Shown here in pieces: positions 1 to 13,643 of a stretch of 64,000 nt of DNA (position 1 is the first letter of the stretch; every line of letters starts with the position of its first letter). Both the position numbers and the translations under genes were made by a program. The notes below the pieces were generated by a model. The model did no database searches and was not told the DNA's origin. It worked only from the letters and a program-made list of their open reading frames with translations. The stretch is from positions 96,705,008-96,769,007 of the forward strand of contig OW121744.1 of the NCBI GenBank assembly GCA_933228675.1. The letters run 5' to 3'. This DNA is from Stomorhina lunata (taxonomy: Eukaryota; Arthropoda; Insecta; Diptera; Rhiniidae).

Positions 1-896
1 AAAAAAAAAACAATAGTTTCAATAGAAATGTAAAAGTTTTTCCTGTTTTTTTTCCTAGAAACAAACTCCAGACCCAGTTTGCTACCCGTTTGGCTGACTG
101 TTTAGTTGCCTGGTAATGGTAGAAAAGCAGATTTCTGCTACTTCTGATGCTGAAGCTGAGAAAATCCTTTTGTGGTTTGGTAAACCACGTTTTGTAACTT
201 AAATATCCTCAGTTGTATGTATTTAAACCATGTAGTTAACAAAATGCTTATATCCGGTTTTGCCTTACAAAAAAAAAAAAAAAAATTTAAAATTTTCAAA
301 ATCGCATATTCTCATATCACCCAAAAAAATATGTATATATGAAAAACTTTCAACTTCACTTATGGCCGCATGCCACAGACATCATATATACATTACACAA
401 ATTTTAGTTTTATCCCTATATGTATAGAATTTGCTGCTTTATTCTCTTAAATATGTATATATAAACTACTTGCTATTCTATTCCTAGTTTAGCTGTTTTT
501 TTTTGGCATTACGCATATCTAAATGCTACTTTATAAATGTCCGTCCCTGACTGAGTATGTCCGTCTCTGCTTGTATGATTGTGTCTGTTTTGTAGGATTT
601 TAGTATAGTGAAGTTCTTGTATTTTGTGAATGTTTAAAACGCATATGCAACGACGCGGTTTACCACATAGCTGGTTAAATCCTAGAAAATTATAGACATT
701 CATTCATACCAGTAGTTCTGATAATACTATTCGCAACTTTTACTTCATACATTTAGATTTAGACAATGTTTGAATAACTCCTCAAAGGGGGAAACAAACA
801 GGTTGCAAGGCCTAAGTAAACGATATTTGCTGTCAATAATAGGTAGATTTGTACCATCCGGATCATCAGAAATACTACAAAAATATATATTTTTTT
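1..896. other. AT-rich spacer, no gene seen
   Basis: Unique-looking AT-rich DNA with a poly-A run near 269-286 and TATA-rich patches. A pyrimidine tract followed by cctag at 46-57 resembles a splice acceptor, but every frame after it stops within about 20 codons, so no exon is called. Nothing else is recognisable. Confidence 0.6.
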
Positions 897-2761
897 AATT
901 TCCTATAAAAATAAGAAATTTTTAAAAAGGTTCCTATAAAAATAGGAAATTTTTGAAAAATTACCTATAAAAATAGAAAACTTTTTAAAAATTTCCTATC
1001 GAAAAAGGAAATTTTTGAATTTTTTTTTTTTTTTAATTTCCTATAAAATAGGAAATTTTTGAAAAGTTTCCTATTAAAATAGGAAATTTTTGAAAAATTT
1101 AATATAAAAACAGGAAATTTTCGAAAAATTTCCTATGAAAACAGGAAATTTTCGAAAAATTTCCTATAAAAACAGGAAATTTTTGAAAAGTTTCCTATAA
1201 AAATAGCAAATTTTTGAAAAATTTCCTATAAAAATAGGAAATTTTTGAAAAATTTTCTATAAAAAATAGGAAATTTTTGAAAAATTTTCTATAAAAAATA
1301 GGAAATTTTTGAAAAATTTTCTATAAAAAATAGGAAATTTTTGAAAAATTTCCTATAAAAATAGGAAATTTTTGAAAAATTTCCTATAAAAATAGGAAAT
1401 TTTTGAAAAATTTCCTATAAAAATAGGAAATTTTTGAAAAATTTCCTATAAAAATAGGAAATTTTTGAAAAATTTCCTATAAAAATAGGAAATTTTTGAA
1501 AAATTTCCTATAAAAATAGGAAATTTTTGAAAAATTTCCTATAAAAATAGGAAATTTTTGAAAAATTTCCTATAAAAATAGGAAATTTTTGAAAAATTTC
1601 CTATAAAAATAGGAAATTTTTGAAAAATTTCCTATAAAAATAGGAAATTTTTGAAAAATTTCCTATAAAAATAGGAAATTTTTGAAAAATTTCCTATAAA
1701 AATAGGAAATTTTTGAAAAATTTCCAATAAAAATAGGAAATTTTTGAAAAATTTCCTATAAAAATAGGAAATTTTTGAAAAATTTCCTATAAAAATAGGA
1801 AATTTTTGAAAAATTTCCTATAAAAATAGGAAATTTTTGAAAAATTTCCTATAAAAATAGGAAAATTTTGAAAAATTTCCTATAAAAATAGGAAATTTTT
1901 TAAAAATTTCCTATAAAAATAGGAAATTTTTGAAAAATTTCCTATAAAAATAGGAAATTTTTGAAAAATTTCCTATAAAAATAGAAAATTTTTAAAAAAT
2001 TTCCTATAAAAATAGGAAATTTTTGAAAAATTTCCTATAAAAATAGGAAATTTTTGAAAAATTTCCTATAAAAATAGGAAATTTTTGAAAAATTTCCTAT
2101 AAAAATAGGAAATTTTTGAAAAATTTCCTATAAAAATAGGAAATTTTTGAAAAATTTCCTATAAAAATAGGAAATTTTTGAAAAATTTCCTATAAAAATA
2201 GGAAATTTTTAAAAATTTCCTATAAAAATAGGAAATTTTTGAAAAATTTCCTATAAAAATAGGAAATTTTTGAAAAATTTCCTATAAAAATAGGAAATTT
2301 TTGAAAAATTTCATATAAAAATAGGAAATTTTTGAAAAATTTCCTATAAAAATAGGAAATTTTTGAAAAATTTCCTATAAAAATAGGAAATTTTTGAAAA
2401 ATTTCCTATAAAAATAGGAAATTTTTGAAAAATTTCCTATAAAAATAGGAAATTTTTGAAAAATTTCCTATAAAAATAGGAAATTTTTGAAAAATTTCCT
2501 ATAAAAATAGGAAATTTTTGAAAAATTTCCTATAAAAATAGGAAATTTTTGAAAAATTTCCTATAAAAATAGGAAATTTTTGAAAAATTTCCTATAAAAA
2601 TAGGAAATTTTTGAAAAATTTCCTATAAAAATAGGAAATTTTTGAAAAATTTCCTATAAAAATAGGAAATTTTTGAAAAATTTCCTATACAAATATGAAA
2701 TTTTTGAAAAATTTCCTATAAAAATAGGAAACTTTTGAAAAATTTCCTATAAAAATAGGAA

Positions 2762-2912
2762 ATTTTTCAAAAATTTCATATTTTTATAGGAAATTTTTCA
2801 AAAATTTCCTATTTTTATAGGAAATTTTTCAAAAATTTCCTATTTTTATAGGAAATTTTTCAAAAATTTCCTATTTTTATAGGAAATTTTTTAAAAATTT
2901 TCTATTTTTATA
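2762..2912 (-). repeat. Inverted block inside satellite A array 1 (five T-loops)
   Basis: The unit loop changes from AAAAA to TTTTT and the linker from G to C for five consecutive units, then returns. That is a clean orientation switch of about 150 bp within an otherwise head-to-tail array. Confidence 0.85.
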
Positions 2913-3115
2913 GGAAATTTTTGAAAAATTTCCTATAAAAATAGGAAATTTTTGAAAAATTTCCTATAAAAATAGGAAATTTTTGAAAAATTTCCTATAA
3001 AAATAGAAAATTTTTAAAAAATTTCCTATAAAAATAGGAAATTTTTGAAAAATTTCCTATAAAAATAGGAAATTTTTGAAAAATTTCCTATAAAAATAGG
3101 AAATTTTTGAAAAAT

Positions 3116-3222
3116 TTCCTATTTTTATAGGAAATTTTTCAAAAATTTCCTATTTTTATAGGAAATTTTTCAAAAATTTCCTATTTTTATAGGAAATTTT
3201 TTAAAAATTTTCTATTTTTATA
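3116..3222 (-). repeat. Second inverted block inside satellite A array 1 (four T-loops)
   Basis: Four units carry TTTTT loops and C linkers. The right boundary, with a variant 'ggaaattttttaaaaa' unit, is the same as the right boundary of the preceding inverted block exactly 310 bp (10 units) upstream. The two blocks are therefore one event that was then tandemly duplicated. Confidence 0.85.
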
Positions 3223-4582
3223 GGAAATTTTTGAAAAATTTCCTATAAAAATAGGAAATTTTTGAAAAATTTCCTATAAAAATAGGAAATTTTTGAAAAA
3301 TTTCCTATAAAAATAGAAAATTTTTAAAAAATTTCCTATAAAAATAGGAAATTTTTGAAAAATTTCCTATAAAAATAGGAAATTTTTGAAAAATTTCCTA
3401 TAAAAATAGGAAATTTTTGAAAAATTTCCTATAAAAATAGGAAATTTTTGAAAAATTTCCTATAAAAATAGGAAATTTTTGAAAAATTTCCTATAAAAAT
3501 AGGAAATTTTTGAAATATTTCCTATAAAAATTTTTGAAAAATTTCCTATAAAAATAGGAAATTTTTGAAAAATTTCCTATAAAAATTGGAAATTTTTGAA
3601 AAATTTCCTATAAAAATAGGAAATTTTTGAAAAATTTCCTATAAAAATAGGAAATTTTTGAAAAATTTCCTATAAAAATAGGAAATTTTTGAAAAATTTC
3701 CTATAAAAATAGGAAATTTTTGAAAAATTTCCTATAAAAATAGGAAATTTTTGAAAAATTTCCTATTTTTATAGGAAATTTTTGAAAAATTTCCTATTAA
3801 AATAGGAAATTTTTGAAAAATTTCCTATAAAAATAGGAAATTTTTGAAAAATTTCCTATAAAAATAGGAAATTTTTGAAAAATTTCCTATAAAAATAGGA
3901 AATTTTTGAAAAATTTCCTATAAAAATTGGAAATTTTTGAAAAATTTCCTATAAAAATAGGAAATTTTTGAAAAATTTCCTATTAAAATAGGAAATTTTT
4001 GAAAAATTTCCGATAAAAATAGGAAATTTTCGAAAAATTTCCTATAAAAATAGGAAATTTTTGAAAAATTTTTGAAAAATTTCCTATAAAAATTGGAAAT
4101 TTTTGAAAAATTTCCTATAAAAATAGGAAATTTTTGAAAAATTTCCTATAAAAATAGGAAATTTTTGAAAAATTTCCTATAAAAATAGGAAATTTTTGAA
4201 AAATTTCCTATAAAAATAGGAAATTTTTGAAAAATTTCCTATAAAAATAGGAAATTTTTGAAAAATTTCCTATAAAAATAGGAAATTTTTGAAAAATTTT
4301 CTATAAAAATAGGAAATTTTTGAAAAATTTCCTATAAAAATAGGAAATTTTTGAAAAATTTCCTATAAAAATAGGAAATTTTTGAAAATTTTCCTATAAA
4401 AATAGGAAATTTTTGAAAAATTTTCTATAAAAATAGGAAATTTTTTAAAAATTTCCTATAAAAATAGGAAATTTTTGAAAAGATTCCTATAAAAATAGTA
4501 AATTTTTGAAAAATATCCTATAAAAATAGTAAATTTTTGAAAAATTTCCTATAATAATAGGAAATTTTTGAAAAATTTCCTA

Positions 4583-6689
4583 GCCTTGCCATTTTACCCG
4601 TTTCAAGTTTTTCAGTTAATGTAAATTTGTGAGAGAATTAACGTACACATGTATTTTTGCGATAAACGAACATTTACTACAATATCACTGAAGTACTGAA
4701 CATTCGAAAAAACAAAAAATGTTTCAAAACTTCTTGCTACATGTTGCAATTTTAAGTGGCTGTAAAAAAGTAACGCCTGGTAGCAGTTACGTTTTATTAA
4801 AATACTCTACACTAAAATTTAAAATAGTAAAGATGAGCTTTTGAAAAAAAACCTGTTTTCGCAAAATTCTAAAAAAACTTTAAACTTGTTAAGATAATTC
4901 TTTAAAAAGCTTCTCACTTTAAGGAAAATTAAACATTTTTTGAGAAAAAATTCAGATTTTAGTTTCTGTTGACAATATTAAATTTTGGTTTAGCAATTGT
5001 TTGCTAAAAAGTTTAAGATAAAAGCTCAATTTATGAAATTATGAAGAAAGTTTATGTAGCTTTAGAATTAAATTGCAGTATTTGAGATTATGATTTTATT
5101 GCTAACATTAACTTGTAGTTCAAATGGTACTGAACTTTTTTCTGAATATATCTTTTTATAGTAGATAAAGCTTTTGGTTACTTTTGTAGAAATGATCTTT
5201 TCAAAAAGCTTTTGTTTAATAATAAAAGCTTTTTGATTTTTAGTATTTTACGATTAAAGTTTTGTAAAAAGCTTTTAGTTATATTAAGGGAAGCTTTTAC
5301 AAAGATTTTTTTTAAAGGATAAGCTTTTTTAACTTTTTATTTAATAAGAACATTATTTTCTTCTACAAAACTGTTTTTTTATTTTGCTTTGATGTAGGCG
5401 CATTGAAAATCGTCTTCAGCTAACACTAAATTTTTTTTGCAAATATAATGTTTTTCTATTCTTCTGTAACTCTTTCAGAGATTTGTTGTAAACGGATTGG
5501 TTACAAAATCAAAATAGTAAATTTGCTTAAATATTCGATAACATTTAGAACTTTCTATGATATGCATGAATGATAATGGCTGTTGATTGCACCGCAGACA
5601 AAGGTGGAGAGAACTCGACAATGTAGAAGTAGACAAGACCCGGTTAAGTCTAGGAACAAAGGCTTAATGACGGCCAGGAGAAGATGACAAAAAATTTGCC
5701 AGGAATGTCAAAAGTAAATGCGTAGAGAATTTTAAGCAAGAACTTTTTCAATGTCATATTGCCGGGAAATATTTATGAAAGAAAAATATTAAAATTTAAA
5801 TCTAAATATTTCCATGGCTCCGGAAAATAGGGAAAATTACATTAATAGGCTTTATTTTGCCTTCGTAATTAAATAAGTGTAAACCCCTTTTCTATTTAAT
5901 TAATTCTTGATTTTTCTATATGACTTAACTTCATTCAAATATTATCCAAAAGGACTCCAATACACACTTTCATATAGAGGTTCAGGACTTTGGTTATTTG
6001 AAATTTATCTCCCTAAAGGTTGTCATAAGAATAATCATAACATTCAAGTCCTTACGTACTTACTAGTAGTAAGCGAGTTAGTGTTAGTGTTTTTCTATTG
6101 TCTCCAAATAAGCGTTCATGTGTATTCACCGCCATCATGATTAGGTTGACGATGTTGACGATGACGACGTTTGATATTGCTTTTGATGCTAATGATGTTG
6201 GTCTAGTCAAAAAGCCTTATGCAACCAACACCAACTTTCTATGTGCGACGTGTATGATTGGGCATAAGGTTAATTGCTGTTGCACAGAATTGAAATAACA
6301 ACAATGACGGCGAGTTTACGTAACTAATAGTATGTTGGGTTTTCACTAAATACCCACCAAAATTATCACAACGAATTCTGCAAAATATGCAGGTTTCCTG
6401 CGATTGAGTACCAAAGCATTTTGAGAAGATTGGGAGAATTTTTGGAAACACAGACCAAAGGATTTAGCTTTTGTGATAATATTATAAAATATGTAGCCCC
6501 GATTATGTTTATCGTAATTTAATTGATATTGGAAAATAAGAATAATGGTAAACTTTAAGGTAAACTGTAAAATTAAAAGGACTACTTTTAACTTTAAAAT
6601 GAAAAATTTTAAATTTGAAAATTTTTTTAAAGAAAAATATTCAAATTCTTCACAGCATTCTGCATATAGTAGCCGACGGCTGCTGCATT
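4583..6689. other. AT-rich spacer, no gene seen
   Basis: Unique AT-rich DNA. From about 5160 to 5335 the palindrome AAGCTT, mostly as AAAAGCTTTT variants, recurs irregularly about seven times. A somewhat more GC-balanced stretch is at 5580-5720. Short open frames at 5907-6298 have no recognisable domain and overlap each other, so they are treated as chance. Confidence 0.6.
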
Positions 6690-9600
6690 TTTTCTAAAGA
6701 AAAAATTTTATAATCAAAGTTTCATTATAAAAATTTTTCTATAGAAAAATTTTCATTATAAAAATTTTTCTTTAGAAAAATTTTCATTATACAAATTTTT
6801 CTATAGAAAAATTTTCATTATAAAAATTTTTCTATAGAAAAATGTTCATTATAAAAATTTTTCTATAGAAAAATGTTCATTAAAAAATTTTTCTATAGAA
6901 AAATTTTCATTATAAAAATTATAAATAAATTATAAAAATATTTCTATAGAAAAATTTTCATTATAAAAATATTTCTATAGAAAAGTTTTCATTATAAAAA
7001 TTTTTCTATAGAAAAATTTTCATTATAAAAATTTTTCTATAGAAAAATTTTCATTATAAAAATTTTTCTATAGAAAAATTTTCATTATAAAAATTTTTCT
7101 ATAGAAAAATTTTCATTATAAAAATTTTTCTATAGAAAAATTTTCATTATAAAAATTTTTCTATAGAAAAATTTTCATTATAAAAATTTTTCTATAGAAA
7201 AATTTTCATTATAAAAATTTTTCTATAGAAAAATTTTCATTATAAAAATTTTTCTATAGAAAAATTTTCATTATAAAAATTTTTCTATAGAAAAATTTTC
7301 ATTATAAAAATTTTTCTATAGAAAAATTTTCATTATAAAAATTTTTCTATAGAAAAATTTTCATTATAAAAATTTTTCTATAGAAAAATTTTCATTATAA
7401 AAATTTTTCTATAGAAAAATTTTCATTATAAAAATTTTTCTATAGAAAAATTTTCATTATAAAAATTTTTCTATAGAAAAATTTTCATTATAAAAATTTT
7501 TCTATAGAAAAATTTTCATTATAAAAATTTTTCTATAGAAAAATTTTCATTATAAAAATTTTTCTATAGAAAAATTTTCATTATAAAAATTTTTCTATAG
7601 AAAAATTTTCATTATAAAAATTTTTCTATAGAAAAATTTTCATTATAAAAATTTTTCTATAGAAAAATTTTCATTATAAAAATTTTTCTATAGAAAAATT
7701 TTCATTATAAAAATTTTTCTATAGAAAAATTTTCATTATACAAATTTTTCTATAGAAAAATTTTCATTATAAAAATTTTTCTATAGAAAAATTTTCATTA
7801 TAAAAATTTTTCTATAGAAAAATTTTCATTATAAAAAATTTTCTATAGAAAAATTTTCATTATAAAAAATTTTCTATAGAAAAATTTTCATTATAAAAAA
7901 TTTTCTATAGAAAAATTTTCATTATAAAAATTTTTCTATAGAAAAATTTTCATTATAAAAATTTTTCTATAGAAAAATTTTCATTATAAAAATTTTTCTA
8001 TAGAAAAATTTTCATTATAAAAATTTTTCTATAGAAAAATTTTCATTATAAAAATTTTTCTATAGAAAAATTTTCATTATAAAAATTTTTCTATAGAATA
8101 ATTTTCATTATAAAAATTTTTCTATAGAAAAATTTTCATTATAAAAATTTTTCTATAGAAAAATTTTCATTATAAAAATTTTTCTATAGAAAAATTTTCA
8201 TTATAAAAATTTTTCTATAGAAAAATTTTCATTATAAAAATTTTTCTATAGAAAAATTTTCATTATAAAAATTTTTCTATAGAAAAATTTTCATTATAAA
8301 AATTTTTCTATAGAAAAATTTTCATTATAAAAATTTTTCTATAGAAAAATTTTCATTATAAAAATTTTTCTATAGAAAAATTTTCATTATAAAAATTTTT
8401 CTATAGAAAAATTTTCATTATAAAAATTTTTCTATAGAAAAATTTTCATTATAAAAATTTTTCTATAGAAAAATTTTCATTATAAAAATTTTTCTATAGA
8501 AAAATTTTCATTATAAAAATTTTTCTATAGAAAAATTTTCATTATAAAAATTTTTCTATAGAAAAATTTTCATTATAAAAATTTTTCTATAGAAAAATTT
8601 TCATTATAAAAATTTTTCTATAGAAAAATTTTCATTATAAAAATTTTTCTATAGAAAAATTTTCATTATAAAAATTTTTCTATAGAAAAATTTTCATTAT
8701 AAAAATTTTTCTATAGAAAAATTTTCATTATAAAAATTTTTCTATAGAAAAATTTTCATTATAAAAATTTTTCTATAGAAAAATTTTCATTATAAAAATT
8801 TTTCTATAGAAAAATTTTCATTATAAAAATTTTTCTATAGAAAAATTTTCGTTATAAAAATTTTTCTATAGAAAAATTTTCATTATAAAAATTTTTCTAT
8901 AGAAAAATTTTCATTATAAAAATTTTTCTATAGAAAAATTTTCATTATAAAAATTTTTCTATAGAAAAATTTTCATTATAAAAATTTTTCTATAGAAAAA
9001 TTTTCATTATAAAAATTTTTCTATAGAAAAATTTTCATTATAAAAATTTTTCTATAGAAAAATTTTCATTATAAAAATTTTTCTATAGAAAAATTTTCAT
9101 TATAAAAATTTTTCTATAGAAAAATTTTCATTATAAAAATTTTTCTATAGAAAAATTTTCATTATAAAAATTTTTCTATAGAAAAATTTTCATTATAAAA
9201 ATTTTTCTATAGAAAAATTTTCATTATAAAAATTTTTCTATAGAAAAATTTTCATTATAAAAATTTTTCTATAGAAAAATTTTCATTATAAAAATTTTTC
9301 TATAGAAAAATTTTCATTATAAAAATTTTTCTATAGAAAAATTTTCATTATAAAAATTTTTCTATAGAAAAATTTTCATTATAAAAATTTTTCTATAGAA
9401 AAATTTTCATTATAAAAATTTTTCTATAGAAAAATTTTCATTATAAAAATTTTTCTATAGAAAAATTTTCATTATAAAAATTTTTCTATAGAAAAATTTT
9501 CATTATAAAAATTTTTCTATAGAAAAATTTTCATTATAAAAATTTTTCTATAGAAAAATTTTCATTATAAAAATTTTTCTATAGAAAAATTTTCATTATA

Positions 9601-10392
9601 AAAATTTTTCTATAGAAAAATTTTCATTATAAAAATTTTTCTATAGAAAAATTTTCATTATAAAAATTTTTCTATAGAAAAATTTTCATTATAAAAATTT
9701 TTCTATAGAAAAATTTTCATTATAAAAATTTTTCTATAGAAAAATTTTCATTATAAACATTTTTCTATAGAAAAATTTTCATTATAAACATTTTTCTATA
9801 GAAAAATTTTCATTATAAACATTTTTCTACAGAAAAATTTTCATTATAAAAATTTTTCTATAGAAAAATTTTCATTATAAAAATTTTTCTATAGAAAAAT
9901 TTTCATTATAAAAATTTTTCTATAGAAAAATTTTCATTATAAAAATTTTTCTATAGAAAAATTTTCATTATAAAAATTTTTCTATAGAAAAATTTTCATT
10001 ATAAATTTGTTTCTATAGAAAAATTTTCATTGAAATTTTTTCCATAGAAAAATCTTCATTATAAAATTTTTTCTATTAACAATTTTTATTATAAATTTAT
10101 TTCTATAGAAAAATTTTCATTACAAAATTTTTTGTATAGAAAAATTTGTATTACCAAATTTTCATTATAAATTTTTTTCTCTTCAAAAATTATCATTATA
10201 AAATTCTATAGAAAAATTTTAATAATGAAAATTTTTCTATAGAAAAATTTTTATAATGAAAATTTTTCTATAGAAAAATTTTTATAATGAAAATTTTTCT
10301 ATAGAAAAATTTTTATAATTTATTTATAATTTTTATAATGATAATTTTTCTATAGAAAAATTTTTGTAATGAAATTTTTTCTATAGAAAAAT
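6690..10392 (+). repeat. Satellite B: 31-bp tandem repeat, about 119 units
   Basis: Unit is 31 bp (example 7141-7171). The perfect palindrome TTTTTCTATAGAAAAA alternates with a CATTAT half. Units from about 6960 to 10000 are nearly identical. Three consecutive units at 9750-9830 share an 'ataaacatt' variant, a local slippage copy. The right edge decays after 10000. Confidence 0.97.
10200..10378 (-). repeat. Inverted tail of satellite B
   Basis: The asymmetric half reads ATAATGA instead of TCATTAT for about five units. The last stretch of the array therefore runs opposite to the main body. Confidence 0.8.
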
Positions 10393-11660
10393 TGAAAGTT
10401 AAGTTTCTTTATTGCTTTGCTGGTATAGTCTGGAATAAAGATGTATTTAGTTGTTGTTCTATAACAATAAACAATTCCTTAATATAAAATTCTTAAATAT
10501 TTGCTAATACTTAGGATATTTAACTTTATTTTCTATACAAAATACTTTTCTCAAAAATTTAATACATACAACAAAACCAAAACAACAGACACTTAAATCT
10601 ATCGAATAATGTCTGCCTAGATCCTTGGCCTTAATATTCATCAATAAGTATCTTATAATTTGAAAAGTGGGTGGATGTATGGGTGGAATGAGTTTACTCG
10701 AATAAGATACTTATTGTCAGTTGCCGAAAATTAATGCGTATACACGTTACAATATGACATAAACTAAGTACAGCTAAGACCATGATGACGATAATGATGA
10801 AAATAATGAAAATGATGCTGTTTGTGAAGCTGTTGTCCTAGATAATGATGACGATGATTGTCAGGTCCGAAGCTTTAGAGTACTTGAAATTATTTTAGCT
10901 TCATTACATTTTGAGGGCACTGATACAAAATGGTAAACACACACACGCATACACACACAAACAAATTATGAACATGCACTTAGAGACCTCGAAGTTATTA
11001 AGCAGAAATCAATCGCACTTGATTTGCCAGTTACCAACATACAAATCCACTTAATTGTCCAAAAGTCATATACACAACCATAATCTTTCTTAATATTTTA
11101 TTTTTCTTAATAAATATTTGCTTTTTTTGGCAAATACTACTATAAAATGTATGAAGTTTGTTTTTTCTGGCTTCTTTCTTCAAGGGTCATTATAATGGAA
11201 TTATTTTGTTAAGTATAACAAAAGCTAAAAAATCGAAAAATCTGGTATAATAAGACATAGACTGAGCTTTGAGTGACTTCAAGTGTTTCAAAGTTTATTA
11301 AGAAATCAATCAAAAACAGTCTAGAGGAGCATGGATTTCAAAAATTGTTTAAATATGTCTCACAAAGAGAGAAATTTAGGGATAACACTCAAAATTAATG
11401 AGATTTAAAAGAATTTTTTAAAATTTTACTGCATACTTTTAGGAGGTTCCAACATTTTTTCATATTATAATGAAATAGGAGTTAGAAACTGAATTTAAGA
11501 TAAATTTAAGAGAAAACATAGACACTTAATAAGTACTTTGGACCTCCCAAAAGCTTGCTTCAGTAAAATCGATTTAAGTCGAGTAAGGGTTATAGGCCTA
11601 CAACATTGATAGGAGATATTTAAAAGGATTTCTCGATGCTTTAGATATCGATCTAATTTT
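10393..11660. other. AT-rich spacer with microsatellites, no gene seen
   Basis: Holds GATGA-type trinucleotide runs (10785-10860) and a CA-rich run (10937-10965). A perfect 15-bp inverted pair is listed separately. The remainder is AT-rich with no open frame of note. Confidence 0.6.
10642..10716. repeat. Perfect 15-bp inverted repeat with 45-nt loop
   Basis: CAATAAGTATCTTAT at 10642-10656 is the exact reverse complement of ATAAGATACTTATTG at 10702-10716. It could form a stem-loop. No function is implied by context. Confidence 0.7.
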
Positions 11661-11664
11661 TTAT

Positions 11665-12246
<582 letters not shown>

Positions 12247-12530
12247 ACTGTACAAACAAACGTTGCTAGGTCACTGAAACTTGGCAAAAAAAAATGTTAT
12301 TTCTTGACAAATCTTGGTACTGAGATTATGCGAAAACATTTGACCATAGCTCCCGTATAACCTCTCCTAGGTTTATATTTTATTTACTTACAAATGACAA
12401 ATTATAATAAGTATGATGATAAAATTTAGTATTGAGAAGTTTTACATAAGCAATAGACATCATAAAAATTTTATCAAAATCGGTTCACATTTAACCATAG
12501 CTCCCAATTGTTTTTTCATCCATATGTTTT
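12247..12530 (-). mobile_element. Fragment of interspersed fly repeat (family Y), minus strand
   Basis: Read on the minus strand it contains 'gggagctatggt' modules twice (near 12343 and 12505), 'accgatttt' near 12480 and 'ccaagtttcagtga' near 12270. This is the module order of the better copy at 43290-44085. On the minus strand the CAGA microsatellite follows where the better copy has 'cggacggacggaca'. Non-coding and truncated. Family assignment is by shared motifs only. Confidence 0.6.
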
Positions 12531-12855
12531 TCCTGCAAGATTTATTTAGTTTAACATAAATTTACCCAACAATTTTGTGAGATCTGTATAAATACTGAAG
12601 GTTTATATTCTTACACATTCTGTAATAATTTTGCGAAAAACTCCCTCTTTTTGATGTACTTCATAAATAAAATGTATTTTATTTTGTATTATTAAAACAC
12701 ATCACGTTTGTTTTAAATAATTCAGAGAATTCTTAGATTTCCACTAACTAAATCACCAGCATTGACAATAATAGCATAAAAACCATTCTACAAATTGTGG
12801 AGACCCAGCAGTTGAAAGAAGAAGGAATACCTTGAAATTCTGTCAAAAAGCTGGT
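12531..12855. other. AT-rich spacer, no gene seen
   Basis: Unique AT-rich sequence between the interspersed repeat fragment and the duplicated block. Nothing recognisable. Confidence 0.5.
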
Positions 12856-13643
12856 AATTTAATAACATGATTTTAATAACCTAGAGATATCTCTGAAAAG
12901 TTAAAAATATTAAATAAAAATCGGGTTGCATACTTTTAGGTCATTTAATTATTTGCTTTGTGTCATAAATGATGTTTAATTTTTTTCTCCAGAAAATTTT
13001 TTAGACAGAAAAATTTTTATAGAATATTTTTTAAATATAAAAATTTTTATATAAAAAAATTTTATAAAACATTTTTCGATATAAAAATGTCTCCATAGAA
13101 ATTTGTCAGTGTAAAAGTTTTTCGATATAAATAAAAGAAAATTTTTCCTTATACAAAATTTTATATGGATAATTTTAAGATATACAAATTTTTAAGATAA
13201 AAAAATGTTTCACCATAAAACTTTTTCCATAGAAAGTTTTTCAATAGAATTTAATAACATGATTTTAATAACCTAGAGATATCTCTGAAAAGTTAAAAAT
13301 ATTAAATAAAAATCGGGTTGCATACTTTTAGGTCATTTAATTATTTGCTTTGTGTCATAAATAATGTTTAATTTTTTTCTCCAGAAAATTTTTTAGACAG
13401 AAAAATTTTTCTATAGAATATTTTTTAAATATAAAAATTTTTATATAAAAAAATTTTATAAAACATTTTGCGATATAAAAATTTCTCCATAGACATTTTT
13501 CAGTGTAAAAGTTTTTCGATATAAATAAAAGAAAATTTTTCCTTATACAAAATTTTATATGGATAATTTTAAGATATACAAATTTTTAAGATAAAAAAAT
13601 GTTTCACCATAAAACTTTTTCCATAGAAAGTTTTTCAATAGAA
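12856..13643 (+). repeat. Tandem duplication of a 392-bp segment
   Basis: Copy 1 is 12856-13247 and copy 2 is 13248-13643. Both start 'aatttaataacatg' and end 'tttttcaatagaa'. They differ by only a few substitutions and a 2-bp indel, so the duplication is recent. Each copy holds about 120 bp of unique sequence followed by degenerate satellite C units, so the left edge of the satellite was duplicated with its flank. Confidence 0.9.

Larger units (their letters stand above)
897..4582 (+). repeat. Satellite A, array 1: 31-bp tandem repeat, about 119 units
   Basis: Unit length is 31 bp (example 1411-1441). Each unit has two dyads: TTTCCTAT and ATAGGAAA around an AAAA loop, and AAATTTTT and AAAAATTT around a single G. 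The unit is therefore almost its own reverse complement, and orientation can be read only from the loop (A5 or T5) and the linker base (G or C). The left edge (897-1330) and right edge (4480-4582) are diverged while the centre is nearly homogeneous, as expected of a satellite homogenised by unequal exchange. It contains inverted blocks and one 310-bp duplication, listed separately. Confidence 0.97.

Noticed and set aside
46..120. Possible terminal exon after a pyrimidine tract and cctag
   Set aside because: All three frames stop quickly and no partner exon can be seen. Insufficient evidence.
897..4582. CTATAAAAATAG in satellite A as a MEF2 or CArG site
   Set aside because: The W-tract is too long for CTA-W4-TAG or CC-W6-GG consensus sites.
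897..10392. Regular palindromic repeats of about 31 bp resembling CRISPR repeats
   Set aside because: Units are directly head to tail with no unique spacers between them, and no cas genes or prokaryotic features are present.
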